From positions 1 to 7,420 of the forward strand of contig CAKQSU010000048.1 in the NCBI GenBank assembly GCA_934273135.1: 7,420 bases of DNA, given 5' to 3'. This document shows positions 1-5,633 of the stretch, one piece after another. Every line of letters begins with the position of its first letter. The first letter of the stretch is position 1. The stretch comes from an uncultured Clostridia bacterium (GTDB lineage Bacteria; Bacillota; Clostridia; Christensenellales; Borkfalkiaceae). The notes below the pieces were generated by a model that saw only the letters and a program-made list of their open reading frames with translations, made no database searches and was not told the origin of the DNA. The translations under genes and the position numbers were made by a program.

Positions 1-1
1 A

Positions 2-253
2 CCGAACGCCGTGTATGACGGAACGGCTACAATCGTAAACATGATGAACGCCGCCGAAAGCTTAGGGCTTGCAACCTGCTGGATTCACCGCGCCAAAGAA
101 GAAATGGAACTTCCTTTCGGCAAAGATTTGTTGTCGGAACTCGGGCTTGACGGCGAATATATCGGCGTGGGGCATGTCGCTTTGGGGTACAGACAAGGCG
201 AAAAGCCCGAACCCAAGGAAAGACAGAAAAACAGAGTTTTTTGGATAAAGTAA
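2..253 (+). CDS. Nitroreductase family protein, C-terminal part (5' end outside window)
   Basis: The frame is open from the window edge, where it reads P-N-A-V-Y-D-G, and ends at TAA (251-253); 83 residues are visible. The segment DGTATIVNMMNAAESLGLAT followed by C-W-I matches the conserved C-terminal helix and strand of FMN-dependent nitroreductases, where a block of the type D-x-x-x-x-x-N-M-x-x-A-A-x-x-L-G-L-x-x-C-W-I precedes a stretch on dimer packing and FMN binding. The later I-G-V-G-H-V-A-L-G-Y-R run, followed by K-P-E-P-K-x-R, is the usual tail of the family. Such enzymes reduce nitro compounds, quinones or flavins with NAD(P)H in the cytoplasm; the substrate cannot be told from this fragment. 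The GTG at 11 is an internal Val codon, not a credible start, because family homology continues upstream of it. A terminator follows directly, so this is the last gene of its transcript. Confidence 0.8.
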   Translation, partial: PNAVYDGTATIVNMMNAAESLGLATCWIHRAKEEMELPFGKDLLSELGLDGEYIGVGHVALGYRQGEKPEPKERQKNRVFWIK

Positions 254-257
254 TATT

Positions 258-299
258 AAAAGCAAAGCTTGCTATATTCGGCGGGCTTTGCTTTTTTTT
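258..299 (+). terminator. Intrinsic terminator after the nitroreductase gene
   Basis: A perfect 11-bp stem is formed by AAAAGCAAAGC (258-268) and GCTTTGCTTTT (285-295), with a 16-nt loop and a run of T residues at 292-299. It starts five bases after the stop codon. The A-rich left foot makes it partly usable on the opposite strand too, but no gene enters from that side. Confidence 0.85.
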
Positions 300-631
300 A
301 GGACAACCTCTTTTTTCAAAACTTACACCCCAACATTTAACAAACAACCTTTTTTTATTAGTCATGGAATGAAAGCCCTAACTTTTCAAGAGAAAATCAA
401 AAGACAGCCCGCGAGTGAATCGCAAACTGCCTAATGACAAAAATATATGATAAGGGGGAAAATGATGAACATATTCTCGTTGTTTGACGCCTGCGCAAAC
501 CGCTCTCGTCAAACTTCCCCGATATAATACTACTACTTTTAAAATTTGTAAAGCGTTTTTTCGACGATTTTCAACATTTTCCAAAAAATTTTTTTTATTT
601 TTCTCAAATCGGGCAGATAGCGGACTATTAT
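300..631. other. Gene-free stretch with RNA-like structure
   Basis: No credible gene lies here on either strand; the open frames that cross it have no family resemblance and are rich in Phe, Lys and Ser, as AT-rich spacer gives. It holds several short inverted repeats: TTTTC/GAAAA (383-387 with 392-396), GCGA/TCGC (411-414 with 420-423), a compound hairpin at 482-514, and an outer pairing of GGGGGAA (454-460) with TTCCCC (515-520). A purine-rich AAGGGGGAA precedes ATGATG at 462, which would give a 21-codon peptide ending at 527; nothing else supports it as a gene. From about 530 to 610 the sequence is AT-rich with long T tracts and shows nothing more. Confidence 0.5.
482..514. repeat. Compound inverted repeat (hairpin or operator)
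   Basis: GTTTGACG (482-489) pairs perfectly with CGTCAAAC (507-514). Inside, after a 3 by 3 internal loop (CCT/TCT), GCG (493-495) pairs with CGC (501-503) around a CAAAC loop. No T run follows (the next bases are TTCCCC), so it is not an intrinsic terminator. It lies about 120 bp upstream of the EIIC gene promoter, so it would be either a DNA-level operator far upstream or part of a separate small RNA. The function is unknown. Confidence 0.5.
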
Positions 632-660
632 TTGACATAAATAATAAAAAAAAGTATAAT
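632..660 (+). promoter_or_regulatory. Sigma-A promoter of the EIIC/PfoR-like gene
   Basis: TTGACA (632-637) and TATAAT (655-660) are both perfect consensus hexamers separated by exactly 17 bp. Transcription would begin near 667, giving a leader of about 30 nt before the ATG at 697. The leader is too short for a riboswitch, so any control would act at the DNA level. The strength of this promoter suggests a well expressed or repressor-controlled gene. Confidence 0.85.
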
Positions 661-696
661 CTTTGCAACAGAAAAAAAACTTAGGAGGAAGTACGA

Positions 697-1854
697 ATGA
701 AAGACGAAACCACACAAAAACAAGAAAACACCGTCGAAACCGAAAGCAAAGAGGTTCAAAAACAAAAACCCGCCGTTTGGCAAACGGTAAAATCGGTCCT
801 CAAATATATTTTTATCGACGGACTCGGCGGAATGGCGACGGGGCTTTTCTGCACTCTCATTATCGGCACGATAATCTGTCAGATAGCAACGCTTATCGGA
901 ACGGACAACTTTTTCGGCAAACAACTCTATAACGTCGGCTCGTTCGCAAAAATCTTAATGGGCATAGGCATCGCGCTCGGTATGTCGTATAAGCTCGGCA
1001 AAAAGCCGCTTGTAGCGATTTCCGCCGGCGTTGCGGGAATGATCGGCGCGTACGCAAAACAATTGCTTAATACAGATTCTCCTGTGTTTAACGGTGCGAT
1101 AACGACTCTCGCTTCGGTGGGCGAACCGCTCGGCGCGTTCGTTGCGGCGTTCGTCGCAATGGAAGTAGGCTCGCTCGTGGTCGGCAAAACTAAGGTAGAT
1201 ATCATAGTAACGCCGCTTGCAACGATTTTTTCGGGCGCGGTTGCGGGTCTTTTAGTCGGTCCGCCTATCTCGGCTTTTATGACTTTTATCGGCGAAATAG
1301 TAAACGCTTCGGCTCAACAACAACCTATTTTAATGGGCATACTCGTTGCCGTTATAATGGGCGTTGCGTTAACGCTCCCGATTTCGTCTGCGGCAATAGG
1401 AATAACCCTTAAACTAAGCGGAATCGCGGGCGGCGCGGCAATGATAGGTTGCTGCTGCCAAATGGTCGGTTTTGCCGTTATGAGCTTTAAGGAAAACAAA
1501 TGGGGCGGCTTGGCTGCGCAAGGCTTAGGAACTTCAATGCTGCAAATGCCAAACCTCGTTAAACACCCTGTTTGCTGGCTTCCGCCCGTTATAACGAGCG
1601 CGATTTTAGGTCCCGTCGGCGTTGCGTTCGGCGTAATTTCTTCTCCCGTCGGCTCCGGTATGGGTACCGCGGGCTTAGTCGGTCCTATCGAAACGTATTT
1701 TCAGATGACGGCGGCAGGCACTTCTCCTTTAATAACTCTCCTCTTAATCGCGTTGTTCTCCTTTATTCTCCCGGCGGCGATATGCTTGGGGATAAGCCTC
1801 TTATTCAGAAAATACAATCTCATTAAAGACGGCGACTTAAAACTCGACCTTTGA
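697..1854 (+). CDS. PfoR-like PTS EIIC family membrane protein (PTS_EIIC_2)
   Basis: This 385-residue polytopic membrane protein starts at ATG 697, placed 7 nt after AGGAGGA (683-689). Residues 1-32 are a charged Lys/Gln/Glu-rich cytoplasmic tail; from about 33 to 370 there are eight to ten hydrophobic segments rich in Gly, Ala and Ile, ending in a short charged tail. The G-E-P-L-G-A motif (142-147), the G-P-P loop (188-190) and the segment from G-C-C-C-Q-M-V-G-F-A (251-260) through Q-M-P-N-L-V-K-H-P (283-291) are, from memory, typical of the PF13303/COG3641 group, which includes PfoR of Clostridium perfringens, once described as a toxin-gene regulator. Canonical EIIC proteins carry sugars during phosphorylation by EIIB. 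Here no EIIA or EIIB gene lies beside it and the gene is monocistronic, so the substrate, and even transport, is unproven. It is closed by its own terminator and is transcribed toward the presumed origin. Confidence 0.8.
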   Translation: MKDETTQKQENTVETESKEVQKQKPAVWQTVKSVLKYIFIDGLGGMATGLFCTLIIGTIICQIATLIGTDNFFGKQLYNVGSFAKILMGIGIALGMSYKLGKKPLVAISAGVAGMIGAYAKQLLNTDSPVFNGAITTLASVGEPLGAFVAAFVAMEVGSLVVGKTKVDIIVTPLATIFSGAVAGLLVGPPISAFMTFIGEIVNASAQQQPILMGILVAVIMGVALTLPISSAAIGITLKLSGIAGGAAMIGCCCQMVGFAVMSFKENKWGGLAAQGLGTSMLQMPNLVKHPVCWLPPVITSAILGPVGVAFGVISSPVGSGMGTAGLVGPIETYFQMTAAGTSPLITLLLIALFSFILPAAICLGISLLFRKYNLIKDGDLKLDL

Positions 1855-1872
1855 TAAAAAGCTAAACATGAC

Positions 1873-1912
1873 AAAAGACTTTGCGTTGTAAAAACAGCGT
1901 AAAGTCTTTTTT
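1873..1912 (+). terminator. Intrinsic terminator after the EIIC gene, probably bidirectional
   Basis: AAAAGACTTTGCGTT (1873-1887) folds back on AGCGTAAAGTCTTTT (1896-1910) through a 6-bp core GACTTT/AAAGTC plus wobble pairs, followed by a T run (1905-1912). On the minus strand the same hairpin ends in TTTT, so it could also stop the convergent SLOG transcript. Between it and that gene (1913-1973) I see no other terminator. Confidence 0.85.
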
Positions 1913-1973
1913 ATATCATTACATATTGATTTTATCACTAATCCGCAGCAAAGCGAAAATCTCTTATACGGGG

Positions 1974-2447
1974 CTACTTTATATATTCTACTTCAAGCCC
2001 TTGTTCTACGGCGTATTTAACCGTCGAATAGGTGCCGCCGCCTTTGATTCTCAAATACGCTATCAGCCTCGAACTGTTATCAACCATAAAAGCGTTGCGC
2101 TTTTGCATGCACCCGCTTTGATACTTTTCGCCGAGCATAATAACGTCGTCGGCTTCCTTTATCATTCTGTCGTACTCTTTTTTTTGTTTTTTATTGAAAA
2201 ATTCAGACTGGTCCGAGCAAGGCACGCACGCTATTATTTTTATGTCGTTATTAAGCCTCATTCCTTCCAAAACCCGAAAACAAAGGCTGTCAAACCCTAT
2301 CGCCATTCCTACGAGAAACGTGTTAAAATTGTCGTTAATCGCCTTATAGACGGCTTTTTCAACTTCATCGGCATTAAAATCCCCGGGTAAAATACGGTGC
2401 CCGGTGAAACAAACCGTTCTTAATTTATCTATTTTTATAGCGGACAT
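1974..2447 (-). CDS. YpsA/DUF1273-like SLOG family protein
   Basis: The 157-residue product has the three hallmarks of the YpsA branch of the SLOG (SMF/DprA-LOG) Rossmann-like fold: C-F-T-G-H-R (13-18), G-M-A-I-G-F-D (47-53), and R-N-x-x-M-V-D (117-123) leading to G-G-G-T-Y-S-T-V (136-143). SLOG proteins are thought to bind nucleotides or nucleotide-derived ligands; Bacillus subtilis YpsA influences cell division, but no activity is assigned to this short form. The start is taken at ATG (2445-2447), preceded by AAGGA about ten bases upstream, because the family begins a few residues before the T-G-H-R motif. A longer in-frame start near 2519 would add 24 basic residues lying wholly within rsmG and is less likely. 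The gene overlaps the end of rsmG by 13 bp, pointing to translational coupling. Stop TAG is at 1974-1976. Confidence 0.75.
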   Translation of the reverse strand: MSAIKIDKLRTVCFTGHRILPGDFNADEVEKAVYKAINDNFNTFLVGMAIGFDSLCFRVLEGMRLNNDIKIIACVPCSDQSEFFNKKQKKEYDRMIKEADDVIMLGEKYQSGCMQKRNAFMVDNSSRLIAYLRIKGGGTYSTVKYAVEQGLEVEYIK

Positions 2448-3058
2448 TTTTTTTCTTTTCCTTGCCCGCGCGGATATTTTGCGGGGGTGAGTTTCTCCTT
2501 TTTTATAACTATAACGCATCGCTCGCCGTAAGAATTCGGCAACGAATACTCTATTGTTTTTTCTACCTTTCCGCCGAGAATTTTTATTGCGTTTTCGGCT
2601 TCTTTTACTTCTTCAAAGTAACTTCCGCCCTTGTAAGCTACGGCTCTGCCGCCGACCTTAATAAGCGGCATCAGATATTCGAGCAAGATTCTAAGCGGCG
2701 CGACGGCTCGCGCGACGGCATAATCGAAAGCTTCTCTTAGCTTTCCTTTCCCGGCTTCTTCCGCTCTGCCGTTTATTACGGTAAAATTTTCAAACGCCAA
2801 CAAGTCTTTTACTTCGTTTAGAAAGGTGCATTTTTTGCCCGTCGCTTCAAGCAAAGTAAAATCTAAATCGCGCCTTACGATTTTGAGCGGCACGCTCGGA
2901 AACCCTCCGCCCGAACCTACTTCTATGATTTTTGCTTCTTCTCTTTCGAAAATGCTCGTTAGGTTAAACTGTTTGCCGCGCTCGGTTAAAAGATTATAAA
3001 ATTTTTCAAACTCGCCAAAGTGCTTTTCGACAAGCTTTCCCGTTTCTAAAAATTCCAT
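2435..3058 (-). CDS. rsmG: 16S rRNA (guanine-N7) methyltransferase RsmG, with an internal gap
   Basis: RsmG (GidB) transfers a methyl group from S-adenosylmethionine to N7 of G527 (E. coli numbering) of 16S rRNA in the cytoplasm. The 207-residue product shows the F-N-L-T-S-I segment (31-36), the SAM-binding loop E-V-G-S-G-G-G-F-P-S-V-P-L (46-58), E-A-T-G-K-K (71-76), R-A-E (98-100), V-A-R-A-V-A-P-L (115-122), V-G-G-R-A-V-A-Y-K-G (135-144), and the C-terminal K-Y-P-R-x-x-G-x-x-x-x-x-P-L typical of Firmicute RsmG. ATG 3056-3058 is chosen with AAGGAA (3069-3074) ten bases upstream; a TTG at 3077-3079 would add seven residues but has no site of its own. Oddly, only about nine residues separate N-L-T-S from the SAM loop, where roughly 26 are usual, so the conserved H-x-x-D-S helix is absent. 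It is the first gene of a minus-strand pair with the SLOG gene. Confidence 0.9.
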   Translation of the reverse strand: MEFLETGKLVEKHFGEFEKFYNLLTERGKQFNLTSIFEREEAKIIEVGSGGGFPSVPLKIVRRDLDFTLLEATGKKCTFLNEVKDLLAFENFTVINGRAEEAGKGKLREAFDYAVARAVAPLRILLEYLMPLIKVGGRAVAYKGGSYFEEVKEAENAIKILGGKVEKTIEYSLPNSYGERCVIVIKKEKLTPAKYPRGQGKEKKCPL

Positions 3059-3118
3059 AAGGATTACATTCCTTATCAATAATCGTTTTTAGGGATAATG
3101 AATATAACCCTTAAGATT

Positions 3119-3147
3119 ATTGTATCACAAACTTCTTCTAATTACAA
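3119..3147 (-). promoter_or_regulatory. Probable promoter of rsmG and the SLOG gene
   Basis: Read on the minus strand, TTGTAA (3147-3142) and TACAAT (3124-3119) match the -35 and -10 consensus at four and five of six positions, with a 17-bp spacer. They would start transcription near 3112, about 55 nt before the rsmG start. A second, weaker pairing (TTGTGA with TATATT, 18-bp spacer) overlaps it. Confidence 0.5.
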
Positions 3148-3244
3148 GGTTTTCGCTATCGATTTTCGGTCAAATTTCACGGCAGCAATCTAACATAAAA
3201 TATATTATATAATTTTGAGTTCTATATATAAAAAAGTGTTCTAA

Positions 3245-3754
3245 TGCGGCGCATATCCCGTTTTTGAAATTTACGACGACAGAATAGAAGTAATTTCTTC
3301 GGGCGGGCTTCCGCTCGGGCTTTCCGAAACGGAATTTTTCGAAGGCAGGTCTTTACCGAGAAACAAAGAACTCATGAGAATTTTTTCCGATATGGACCTT
3401 TGCGAACAATTAGGCTCCGGTATGAGGAAAATATTAAGAACTTACCCTAAAACTATTTTTAATATTTCGGAACACTTTTTAGACGTAAAGTTCATGTATG
3501 ACAAAAAAGCACTGTCTATTTTAAATGCAGAAATTGCAAATGGCGGAATAAATGGCGGAATAAATTTCGAAGATAAAGAAAACAAAATTATTTCCTATTT
3601 AAAAAATAATCCGTCGGCTTTAACGGACGAAATTTCGCTACAAACAGACATTCCCGTAAGAACGGTTCAAAGAATTATAAAATCATTGAAAGAAGAAGGC
3701 ATAATAGAAAGGGTCGGCTCTAAAAAAACCGGCTTTTGGAAGGTGAATAACTGA
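3245..3754 (+). pseudogene. 5'-truncated ATP-binding protein (AlbA_2/RecG-like family) with C-terminal winged helix
   Basis: The frame is open from a TAA at 3242-3244 to TGA at 3752-3754 and encodes 169 residues. It begins mid-domain: C-G-A-Y-P-V-F-E-I-Y-D-D-R-I-E-V, then S-G-G-L-P-L-G-L-S, then S-L-P-R-N-K-E-L-M-R-I-F and E-Q-L-G-S-G-M-R-K-I. In intact members (AlbA_2 / HATPase_c_4 proteins, often labelled ATP-dependent DNA helicase or transcriptional regulator) this follows an N-terminal DNA-binding AlbA_2 domain and an N-A-(L/I)-V-H-x-D-Y segment, both absent here. The C-terminal 60 residues form a winged helix (E-I-S-L-Q-T-D-I-P-V-R-T-V-Q-R-I as the likely recognition region). An internal ATG at 3374 could give a 126-residue protein, but no ribosome binding site precedes it. 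I therefore judge it a decaying remnant of a transferred or once-intact gene beside the origin. Confidence 0.7.
3542..3565 (+). repeat. Two tandem 12-bp units encoding Gly-Gly-Ile-Asn
   Basis: GGCGGAATAAAT occurs twice back to back (3542-3553 and 3554-3565), coding G-G-I-N-G-G-I-N in the linker between the ATP-binding region and the winged helix. Similar Asn-Gly-Gly-Ile/Leu repeats are, from memory, common in this protein family and may vary in copy number by slippage. Confidence 0.8.
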
Positions 3755-3765
3755 TCATCCATTAG

Positions 3766-3841
3766 TTATCGACATAAAAAATTATTATCAACATCTTTAT
3801 TAACCGAAGTTATCAACATATGTTTATTACTATGTGGATAA
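3766..3841. promoter_or_regulatory. Left DnaA-box cluster (four sites)
   Basis: The sites are TTATCGACA (3766-3774, plus), TTATCAACA (3785-3793, plus), TTATCAACA (3810-3818, plus) and TGTGGATAA (3833-3841, which is consensus TTATCCACA on the minus strand). The first three differ from TTATNCACA at the sixth base, so they may be lower-affinity sites; the fourth is perfect and inverted relative to the others. Confidence 0.7.
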
Positions 3842-3930
3842 CTTTTTTATTTTTTCCTTTTTCAAACGTTTAGATAAAAACTTTGTTTGTCTTAGAAAAA
3901 GTAAGTCGAAAACATTTGCTTTTTCTCAAT

Positions 3931-3970
3931 CTTTTATATATAATATATTATTATATAGCTTATATGTAAA
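3931..3970. other. AT-rich tract, candidate DNA unwinding element
   Basis: Only four of 40 bases are G or C, and the tract is built of alternating TA/AT steps, which melt easily. It lies between the left and right DnaA-box groups, where a DNA unwinding element would be expected. A second AT-rich stretch (about 4161-4192), just before dnaN, is an alternative. Confidence 0.5.
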
Positions 3971-3998
3971 AGTGAGGCGCGGAAAGCTTTATAAAAAG

Positions 3999-4027
3999 TT
4001 ATCCACCTTTGTTTTTAGTTATCCACG
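3999..4027 (+). promoter_or_regulatory. Right DnaA-box pair
   Basis: TTATCCACC (3999-4007) and TTATCCACG (4019-4027) are eight-of-nine matches to TTATCCACA in the same orientation, starting 20 bp apart (about two helical turns). Each is preceded by AG (AGTTATCCAC in both). They may serve origin unwinding and possibly control of dnaN transcription. Confidence 0.7.
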
Positions 4028-4205
4028 GCTTTTCAAGAGTGTATCTACAACCTCTTCAACATACATTTTTCGAGCTGTGATTTGCTTTATTTCAAGCTTT
4101 AAGCCGAATTTTAAAACGGCTAAACTTGTATTCACAAACTAACAACTCCCTACTACTGTTACTTATAAAAATTATAATAAAATAAATTATATCAAGGTGC
4201 GCGAA

Positions 4206-5309
4206 ATGAAGACGATCGTAAAAGGAATAGATTTATCGAATGCAGTCAATAAAGTTGTAAAGGCAGTCAGTCAAAAATCACCTAACAGCTTGCTCGAAGG
4301 TATAAAACTCAATTGTAAAGGTGACGAGCTTACCCTTACCGCAACGGATATGGAGATAGCCATCGAAAAGACTATTTCTTGCGAAACGTTTATGGAAGGA
4401 AGCGTCGTCGTTCCGGGCAGACTTTTTGCCGAATTCGTTAAAAAACTCGAAGACGAGGACGAAATAGAGCTTAACGTTACGGAAGACGGAAGAATGAAAA
4501 TAGTTTATTCCGGCAGCGAAACGTATCTTCAGGCTCAAAGCGCGGAGCAGTATCCTATAATCAAAAAGGATTTTAACCTTAATTCTTTCGTGATTAAGCA
4601 AAAAGCTTTTAAGGACGTTATCAACAAAACCAGCTTTGCTTGCTCGCAGGACGACAGCAGACCTATCTTAAAAGGTTGCTTGCTTGAACTCGAAGGGGAA
4701 ACTCTTACTTGCGTCGCTCTCGACGGATTCCGCCTTGCCGTATGCAAAAAGAACGTAAGAGAATCTACGGGCAACGTTAAAGCCATCGTTCCCGCTCGCG
4801 CTTTAGTCGAAATAACAAGGCTCATAGAACATGACGAAGAATACGTTACCGTTATAATCCAGGATAATTCGCTTTTAATCGATATCGACAACACCGTTTT
4901 CGTAACGAGGCTTTTAGAGGGAGAGTATATAGATTATAAGAGAATCGTTCCGTCAAGTTACGTTACCGTTTTCAAAGTAAACAAATCAAGCCTGCTTTCT
5001 TCCATAGAAAGGGCTTCCGTTATGGCAAAGGTTATGAAAAATATCGTTAAGTTCGATATTCACGAAAATTGCGTAGACGTATCTTCCGATTCCGAAATGG
5101 GCAACGTTAAAGAACAGGTGCTTATCAATTTGGAAGGAAAGGACGTGAACATCGCCTTCAACTCAAGGTATCTTATCGATTGTTTGAGAGTTATAGACGA
5201 CGAATTCGTAAACTTCAACCTTAACACTTCCATCGCGCCGTGCGTTATAAAGCCTAATTCGGACGACGATTATCTTTACCTTATTTTGCCGGTGAGAATA
5301 AGCCAATAA
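4206..5309 (+). CDS. dnaN: DNA polymerase III sliding clamp, beta subunit
   Basis: DnaN forms a ring-shaped homodimer around DNA and tethers the replicative polymerase and many repair enzymes. The 367-residue product has the family's usual length and three repeated clamp domains of about 120 residues each. Recognisable parts are the N-terminal M-K-T-I-V-K-G and N-S-L-L-E-G-I-K-L segments, V-V-V-P-G-R-L-F-A-E-F-V-K-K-L in domain 1, the domain 2 signature R-P-I-L-K-G then C-V-A-L-D-G-F-R-L-A-V, and the C-terminal Y-L-Y-L-I-L-P-V-R-I. ATG 4206 is chosen because AAGGTG (4194-4199) sits six bases before it; a GTG at 4197 lies within that site and would add only three residues. The gene follows the DnaA boxes directly, with no dnaA before it. 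No convincing promoter was seen in the AT-rich DNA just upstream, and no hairpin terminator follows. Confidence 0.97.
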   Translation: MKTIVKGIDLSNAVNKVVKAVSQKSPNSLLEGIKLNCKGDELTLTATDMEIAIEKTISCETFMEGSVVVPGRLFAEFVKKLEDEDEIELNVTEDGRMKIVYSGSETYLQAQSAEQYPIIKKDFNLNSFVIKQKAFKDVINKTSFACSQDDSRPILKGCLLELEGETLTCVALDGFRLAVCKKNVRESTGNVKAIVPARALVEITRLIEHDEEYVTVIIQDNSLLIDIDNTVFVTRLLEGEYIDYKRIVPSSYVTVFKVNKSSLLSSIERASVMAKVMKNIVKFDIHENCVDVSSDSEMGNVKEQVLINLEGKDVNIAFNSRYLIDCLRVIDDEFVNFNLNTSIAPCVIKPNSDDDYLYLILPVRISQ

Positions 5310-5392
5310 AGTAAAAAAGAACCGAAAAAACGTAAATTTAAGGGTTTAAATGGTTAAAAAGATAAATTTAATAAAAATAAATACAAAATAAG

Positions 5393-5421
5393 TTGACAAA
5401 AAACAAAAATTCTATTAGAAT
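5393..5421 (+). promoter_or_regulatory. Promoter of the rpmH-rnpA-yidD genes
   Basis: TTGACA (5393-5398, perfect) and TAGAAT (5416-5421, five of six) are separated by 17 bp. The start point would be near 5428, giving a leader of about 60 nt before rpmH. This makes rpmH independent of dnaN read-through. Confidence 0.8.
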
Positions 5422-5426
5422 TATCG

Positions 5427-5475
5427 GGCAACTTTGATTGCCGAAAAATTAAATTAAAAGTTTTCAAGTGAAAAC
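5427..5475 (+). other. Leader of rpmH with two small hairpins
   Basis: GGCAA (5427-5431) can pair with TTGCC (5438-5442), and GTTTTC (5460-5465) with GAAAAC (5470-5475) around an AAGT tetraloop. The second hairpin ends two bases before the ribosome binding site ACGGAG (5478-5483). It could affect translation of bL34 but is weak, and no protein ligand is implied by the sequence. Confidence 0.35.
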
Positions 5476-5489
5476 AAACGGAGTATATT

Positions 5490-5624
5490 ATGAAAAGAAC
5501 TTATCAACCCAAGAAAAGACAGAGAAGCAAAGTACACGGTTTCAGAAACAGAATGTCTACTAAAAACGGCAGAAACGTTTTAAAAAGAAGAAGAGCCAAA
5601 GGTCGTCACAAACTGTCCGCGTAA
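5490..5624 (+). CDS. rpmH: 50S ribosomal protein bL34
   Basis: This 44-residue, strongly basic protein begins [20 protein letters not shown] and ends with [13 protein letters not shown], the textbook bL34 sequence and length. bL34 is a small component of the large ribosomal subunit that packs against 23S rRNA. The start ATG (5490) follows CGGAG by seven bases. It is the first gene of a compact unit: rnpA begins nine bases after its stop codon, the usual rpmH-rnpA pairing, which ties synthesis of a ribosomal protein to tRNA processing. What is unusual is its position downstream of dnaN on the same strand. Confidence 0.97.
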   Translation: MKRTYQPKKRQRSKVHGFRNRMSTKNGRNVLKRRRAKGRHKLSA

Positions 5625-5633
5625 GGCGTAAAG

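Larger units (their letters stand above)
3755..4193. other. Probable chromosomal replication origin (oriC)
   Basis: This stretch of about 440 bp without a credible gene lies directly before dnaN and between divergent transcription units (rsmG leftward, dnaN rightward). It holds six DnaA-box-like 9-mers in two groups, with an AT-rich tract of about 40 bp between them. The only frame of note (3834-4142, plus) is rich in Phe, Lys and Ser, has no family resemblance and runs through the DnaA boxes, so it is not called. dnaA itself is not here. The identification rests on box clustering, the adjacent dnaN and gene orientation; cumulative GC skew was not computed. Confidence 0.75.

Noticed and set aside
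462..527. Possible 21-codon leader peptide starting ATGATG after a G-rich stretch
   Set aside because: The purine run could be a ribosome binding site, but no promoter precedes it and the transcript for the next gene begins after it, so it is not called as a gene.
378..668. Minus-strand open frame of 96 codons before the EIIC gene
   Set aside because: No ribosome binding site or recognisable domain; it runs through the promoter and the inverted repeats and looks like AT-rich spacer translated by chance.
927..1205. Minus-strand open frame of 92 codons inside the EIIC gene
   Set aside because: It is antisense to conserved membrane segments; its Pro/Thr/Ala-rich product is typical of the complement of Gly/Ala-rich coding sequence.
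1881..2390. Plus-strand open frame of 169 codons opposite the SLOG gene
   Set aside because: It begins within the terminator hairpin and is the complement of a clearly recognisable SLOG protein on the minus strand.
3834..4142. Plus-strand open frame of 102 codons within the origin region
   Set aside because: It starts inside a consensus DnaA box, crosses two others and the AT-rich tract, has no ribosome binding site and gives a Phe/Lys/Ser-rich product without family features.
4535..4894. Minus-strand open frame of 119 codons inside dnaN
   Set aside because: It is the reverse complement of the conserved DnaN domain 2, with no signals of its own.
5325..5370. Possible terminator after dnaN
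   Set aside because: The only pairing (ATTTAA with TTAAAT) is weak, AT-only and not followed by a T run.
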